Below are positions 36,013 through 39,616 of a stretch of 39,616 nucleotides of DNA, one piece after another. Under the pieces are notes generated by a model. The model ran no database searches and was not told where the DNA came from. It saw only the letters and a program-made list of their open reading frames with translations. Within the stretch, counting starts at the first letter, position 1, and every line of letters starts with the position of its first letter. Source of the stretch: Fidelibacterota bacterium (lineage in GTDB: Bacteria; Fidelibacterota; Marinisomatia; Marinisomatales; JAADGP01); NCBI GenBank assembly GCA_027021785.1, contig JALUTR010000211.1, positions 1 to 39,616 of the forward strand, written 5' to 3'. The position numbers and the translations under genes are program-made.

Positions 36013-36834
36013 TCATTCGAAGAGGGTTTTATCCAGGGTCAACAACAACATCATCCCGCCACCGTTATTTGTTTGTGATCGTTTCAATTCCACGATTCCC
36101 TTAATGTATATATCGTCTATTCCGGGGATCGAAGGCGGAGGTTGCACTGAATTTAACGGAACGCGCACAATATCGGCCACCGCGTCGACCAAAAAACCCA
36201 TTGTTTGTCCTTCCGTATTCACTACAATGATACGGGTTTCTTTTGTTCGATCCGCCACCTTCAGCCCCAACCATTCACGCGAATCGATTACCGGTATAAT
36301 ATGCCCACGAAGATTGATTACCCCCAGATGATATTCGGGCATATGTGGAACTCTGGTAATCTCCGGACAACGAACAACCTCCTGAACACATCGAATATCC
36401 ACACCGAAAGTCCGGCCATCCAGGAAAAACATTACCACGCCGATAATTTCCTCAGTCCCGATTTCTTCAGATCCTGATTGTCGGTCGTTTCCGGAAAGTA
36501 CTCTTTCTTTCGTCCCTGATTCGGTTCCGGGAACCGGCTTCACCTCTGCCGCGCCAAACTGATCGTCTTGATCAGCCGGATGAATTTTCGCCTTCTCAAT
36601 CGTTGAAGGCAATTCCGATCTTCCCGCCGTAAATCTTTCAAAATCCTCGTTTTTATTTTCCTGTATCGCAAGGAATTCTTTTAAATGAGGCTGGGTTACA
36701 ACTTCTTCCGTATGGGTATGAACGTCGGGAACAGACGATTTTTCCTGTTTCTCCGAACCGCGTTTGTTTTCAATTGTTCTTCCCTTATCAATTTCTTTTT
36801 GCAGCTTTCTTAATTTCAGAATATCAATCATCAT
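36013..36834 (-). CDS. CheW-like adaptor with ~130-aa charged N-terminal extension
   Basis: 273 aa; C-terminal IIGVVMFFLDGRTFGVDIRCVQEVVRCPEITRVPHMPEYHLGVINLRGHIIPVIDSREWLGL. Confidence 0.93.
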   Translation of the reverse strand: MMIDILKLRKLQKEIDKGRTIENKRGSEKQEKSSVPDVHTHTEEVVTQPHLKEFLAIQENKNEDFERFTAGRSELPSTIEKAKIHPADQDDQFGAAEVKPVPGTESGTKERVLSGNDRQSGSEEIGTEEIIGVVMFFLDGRTFGVDIRCVQEVVRCPEITRVPHMPEYHLGVINLRGHIIPVIDSREWLGLKVADRTKETRIIVVNTEGQTMGFLVDAVADIVRVPLNSVQPPPSIPGIDDIYIKGIVELKRSQTNNGGGMMLLLTLDKTLFE

Positions 36835-36892
36835 TGTTCACCAGATTATTGTGTTTGGGTCGGGAATGGATAATCAGCGTTGTTACAATATC

Positions 36893-37762
36893 TCACCCCT
36901 TCAGATACGGAATTGATTTTGCAGCCTTCTTAACCATTGGTAAGGTAACAAATTTTGATTCCTCACTCATGGCCTGCATTAAGGAGAATGTTGCCAGATG
37001 GTTAATCGGTCGTGGTATCCCGCGTGTAATCTCATAAATCTTCTTTATTGTTTCGGAGGGAAATATTTCCTTCCCCAAATAACCAGCTTTTTGCAACCGA
37101 TGGATAAGATAATCCCGGATTTCTTCCTGGGTGAGCGGATTTAAAGTTGCCGTAAATCGAATACGTTGTAAAAATGCCCGGTAATATTTTCGCTGCAACC
37201 TTTTCCCCAATTCCGGTTGTCCAAATAAAACCAGGGAAAGTAAATTTTGTTTGTCTGTCTGAAAATTGCTCAACAACCGTAATTCATCAAACACGGCTTT
37301 CGAGGGAATCATATGAGCTTCATCAATAATCACTACGGGAAAGATTCCTCTTTCAAATAATGTTGCTAATCCGGTTTGGATTTGATTTATAATGTCATTT
37401 TTATAGTAACGGGGCTCATCATTAAAGAGTCGCCGATAGATTTCCTTCAACATTCCCGTGGCAGTCAATCGGGGATTAATGATGCAACAGACCCGGTATT
37501 CTTTTTCCGGTAAATAATCAATCAGGCACCGGGACAATACCGTTTTCCCGGAACCGACTTCGCCAATGACCAAGGCCATTTCGTGTTGCTCAACAGCATA
37601 TATAATCCATTCCAGTATTGTTGCGTGATTGTGACTGGAATAATAGTATTCCGGGTCAGGTGTAAGTCCGAACGGATCGGAATGCAGACCAAAAAAATCA
37701 GCGTAAATACACTTTCCGTCGTTTAAAGTTTGCTGCATCGTATCGCCATCATTTTTATCCAT
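36893..37762 (-). CDS. ExeA/GspA/MshM-like AAA ATPase
   Basis: 289 aa; FFGLHSDPFGLTPDPEYYYSSHNHATILEWIIYAVEQHEMALVIGEVGSGKTVLSR, VVIIDEAHMIP, FGQPELGKRL, GIPRPINHLA. Confidence 0.92.
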   Translation of the reverse strand: MDKNDGDTMQQTLNDGKCIYADFFGLHSDPFGLTPDPEYYYSSHNHATILEWIIYAVEQHEMALVIGEVGSGKTVLSRCLIDYLPEKEYRVCCIINPRLTATGMLKEIYRRLFNDEPRYYKNDIINQIQTGLATLFERGIFPVVIIDEAHMIPSKAVFDELRLLSNFQTDKQNLLSLVLFGQPELGKRLQRKYYRAFLQRIRFTATLNPLTQEEIRDYLIHRLQKAGYLGKEIFPSETIKKIYEITRGIPRPINHLATFSLMQAMSEESKFVTLPMVKKAAKSIPYLKG

Positions 37763-37767
37763 CCACT

Positions 37768-38007
37768 TTATTGTAACATAACCATCCGTTCCGCTTCCGG
37801 CGCCGGCGTTACCTGATGCGATATTTCCCGGTAGGAATAGTATTGTAACCCATTCAATCTGAATGCGGTTTTACTACCGGCTCTATCGATCCCGGGTATC
37901 ATTATAACTGATCGATCTTTTCCGGACGCATCCGGTAACGGATTCAACCGTGTTTTTGTTCCGGTCAGATCCGCCTTGACGGAGATCGACCAGGCGGGTA
38001 AATACAA
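37768..38007 (-). CDS. Possible small uncharacterised protein upstream of the ExeA-like gene
   Basis: 79 aa, 28 bp after the dehydrogenase stop and 5 bp before the ATPase start, TTG start; fits operon spacing but no family recognised. Confidence 0.35.
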   Translation of the reverse strand: MYLPAWSISVKADLTGTKTRLNPLPDASGKDRSVIMIPGIDRAGSKTAFRLNGLQYYSYREISHQVTPAPEAERMVMLQ

Positions 38008-38035
38008 TTATCTTTGGGAAAGTTGTTGCTAATAA

Positions 38036-39460
38036 TCAAATTCCCATCTCTATATAACTTGTGCTTATCTTTTTTATTGCGACCGCGTAAGCGGCCGTCC
38101 GGAAATCGGGTATTTCTTCCCGGCTGTAAAATTTCTCACGTATTTCCCGATATGCGGCACGCATCGTATCATCAAGCCCCGATCGAACCAAATCCAGTTC
38201 CCGGGCCCCATCCGTAAAAGCCTTACGTTCATATGTCGGTAATTTTTTATTTAACAGAGATTCGAGGATTTCCACGATTTGTTGACCTTTGAGTTCCTCG
38301 TAACGGCGTTCAAGACGTCCAAAGCGAATATGTGACAGGTTTTTAATCCATTCAAAATAGGAAACCGTAACACCACCGGCGTTAACATAAATATCCGGCA
38401 ATATTACCACCCCCCTGTCCCGCAGCTTCGCATCCGCCAAATATGTTACCGGTCCATTAGCGGCCTCCACGATCAGCGGGGCCTTTATACGATCGGCGTT
38501 ATAAACGGTTATTTGCGATTCGAGGGCAGCCGGTAGTAGAATATCACATTCCATTTCCAGTATTTCGGTCCCATTTTCAAAATAACGACCTTCCGAATAT
38601 CCCCGTACCCCACCAAAATGACGAAGAAATCGTGCCACGTCGTCGATATCAAGCCCTCTTTCATTTACCACGGCGCCGTCGCGTTCAATAACCGCGATTA
38701 CTTTCACACCGTCTTCATCCGATAAAAAGCGGGCGGCATGATACCCGACATTGCCCAGTCCCTGGATTATCATCCGTTTCTCATCCAAATCCCCCTCTAA
38801 ACCGGCATGCCGTACATCTTCCGGATGACGGAAAAATTCCCTCAATGCATACTGTACGCCTCGTCCCGTTGCTTCCACGCGTCCGCGGATTCCGCCCTGG
38901 GAAACCGGTTTCCCTGTTGTTGCCGCAATATGATTGATATCAGTGGGGTGTAAATGTTTATACGTATCGGCAATCCATGACATCTCGCGTGGTCCTGTTC
39001 CCATATCGGGTGCCGGTACATTCGTGCTGGGACTGATATAACCCCGTTTCGCCAGTTCACGGGCGAAACGTCGTGTGATCTGTTCCAACTGGTCCGCATT
39101 ATATTTCCTGGGATCAATTACCAAACCACCCTTGGACCCACCATAAGGTACATCGACAATGGCACATTTGTAGGTCATCAGGGCCGCTAACGCTTCCACC
39201 TCTTCCTGGTTCACTTTCGGCGCATACCGTATGCCCCCTTTTGCGGGGAGACGATGCTCACTATGGACGGCCCGCCAGCCCGTGAAAATCTCAATCCGTC
39301 CGTTTAGTTTTACCGGAAACTGAACCTGGAATACGGAATTACAAGCCTTTATCTGATCTCCTAACCCTTCCGGCAATTCGACAAACTTTACCGCCCGGTC
39401 GAACATTAAACCGACACTTTTAAGAAATGACGGTTCCGTTTTTCCCTTGGTATTATTCAA
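38036..39460 (-). CDS. Glu/Leu/Phe/Val dehydrogenase family (glutamate dehydrogenase-like)
   Basis: 474 aa; IFTGWRAVHSEHRLPAKGGIRYAPKVNQEEVEALAALMTYKCAIVDVPYGGSKGGLVIDP, VPAPDMGTGPREMSWIADTY, IQGLGNVGYHAARFL. Confidence 0.95.
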   Translation of the reverse strand: MNNTKGKTEPSFLKSVGLMFDRAVKFVELPEGLGDQIKACNSVFQVQFPVKLNGRIEIFTGWRAVHSEHRLPAKGGIRYAPKVNQEEVEALAALMTYKCAIVDVPYGGSKGGLVIDPRKYNADQLEQITRRFARELAKRGYISPSTNVPAPDMGTGPREMSWIADTYKHLHPTDINHIAATTGKPVSQGGIRGRVEATGRGVQYALREFFRHPEDVRHAGLEGDLDEKRMIIQGLGNVGYHAARFLSDEDGVKVIAVIERDGAVVNERGLDIDDVARFLRHFGGVRGYSEGRYFENGTEILEMECDILLPAALESQITVYNADRIKAPLIVEAANGPVTYLADAKLRDRGVVILPDIYVNAGGVTVSYFEWIKNLSHIRFGRLERRYEELKGQQIVEILESLLNKKLPTYERKAFTDGARELDLVRSGLDDTMRAAYREIREKFYSREEIPDFRTAAYAVAIKKISTSYIEMGI

Positions 39461-39510
39461 TATCGTGCCGATACAATTAAGTTACTTCAAAAAACAGAAG
39501 TCAGATATTT

Positions 39511-39616
39511 TCACGCTGATGTTATTTGTTCGAAGGCTTTTGTTTCCGCGTCCGAGAATATCCGGTTGGTGTCCAGCACAATCAGCAGTTGCCCCTCCTC
39601 ACCCGACTGTTGGGAC
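39511..39616 (-). CDS. 3' end of a second CheW-like protein (runs off right edge)
   Basis: Minus strand reads ...SQQSGEEGQLLIVLDTNRIFSDAETKAFEQITSA* with TGA at 39513-39511; resembles CheW C-termini. Not in the ORF track. Confidence 0.65.
   Translation of the reverse strand, partial: SQQSGEEGQLLIVLDTNRIFSDAETKAFEQITSA

Noticed and set aside
35866-36331. Plus-strand ORFs at the 3' end of the CheW gene
   Set aside because: Overlap the CheW coding region in antisense and show no recognisable family.
1-39616. CRISPR arrays, tRNA or rRNA genes, transposases
   Set aside because: No regularly spaced repeats, tRNA-like cloverleaf sequences, rRNA signatures or transposase motifs were seen on reading; not exhaustively computed.

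Overview
The window is almost entirely minus-strand coding and reads as a motility and signal-transduction island of a bacterium I cannot assign to a taxon. From right to left (direction of transcription) it holds: the 3' end of a CheW-like gene cut by the window edge (not in the ORF track); a Glu/Leu/Phe/Val-type dehydrogenase; an ExeA/GspA-like AAA ATPase; a CheW with a long N-terminal extension; a ~1 kb intergenic region rich in inverted repeats; a 1387-aa multi-PAS/GAF histidine kinase; a REC-histidine kinase; a REC plus degenerate HD-GYP protein; an alpha-oxoamine synthase followed by a GNAT/FemAB-like acyltransferase; a 1134-aa membrane histidine kinase with an Rcp1-like regulator; a structured intergenic region; and a long chemosensory operon (excisionase-like HTH, stand-alone CheB methylesterase domain, HDOD, short CheR, HEAT-repeat protein, second HDOD, CheR, CheY, tandem-HPt CheA, CheB, CheY, CheZ-like, small CxC protein, FapA/DUF342). 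This is followed by three NtrC-type REC proteins, the last a sigma54 activator with a GAFTNA loop, and flgB-flgC-hyp-fliE-fliF-fliG-fliH(partial). The most interesting points are: (1) the duplicated CheB/HDOD/CheR module joined by a HEAT protein, with no chemoreceptor in the window; (2) an alpha-oxoamine synthase/acyltransferase pair surrounded by sensor kinases; (3) a CheA with two HPt domains flanked by two CheYs; (4) degenerate GGDEF and HD-GYP output domains; (5) structured intergenic regions with mutually exclusive hairpins and sigma54-like sites with an altered -12 element. All family calls come from reading translated motifs by eye. No database search was run.
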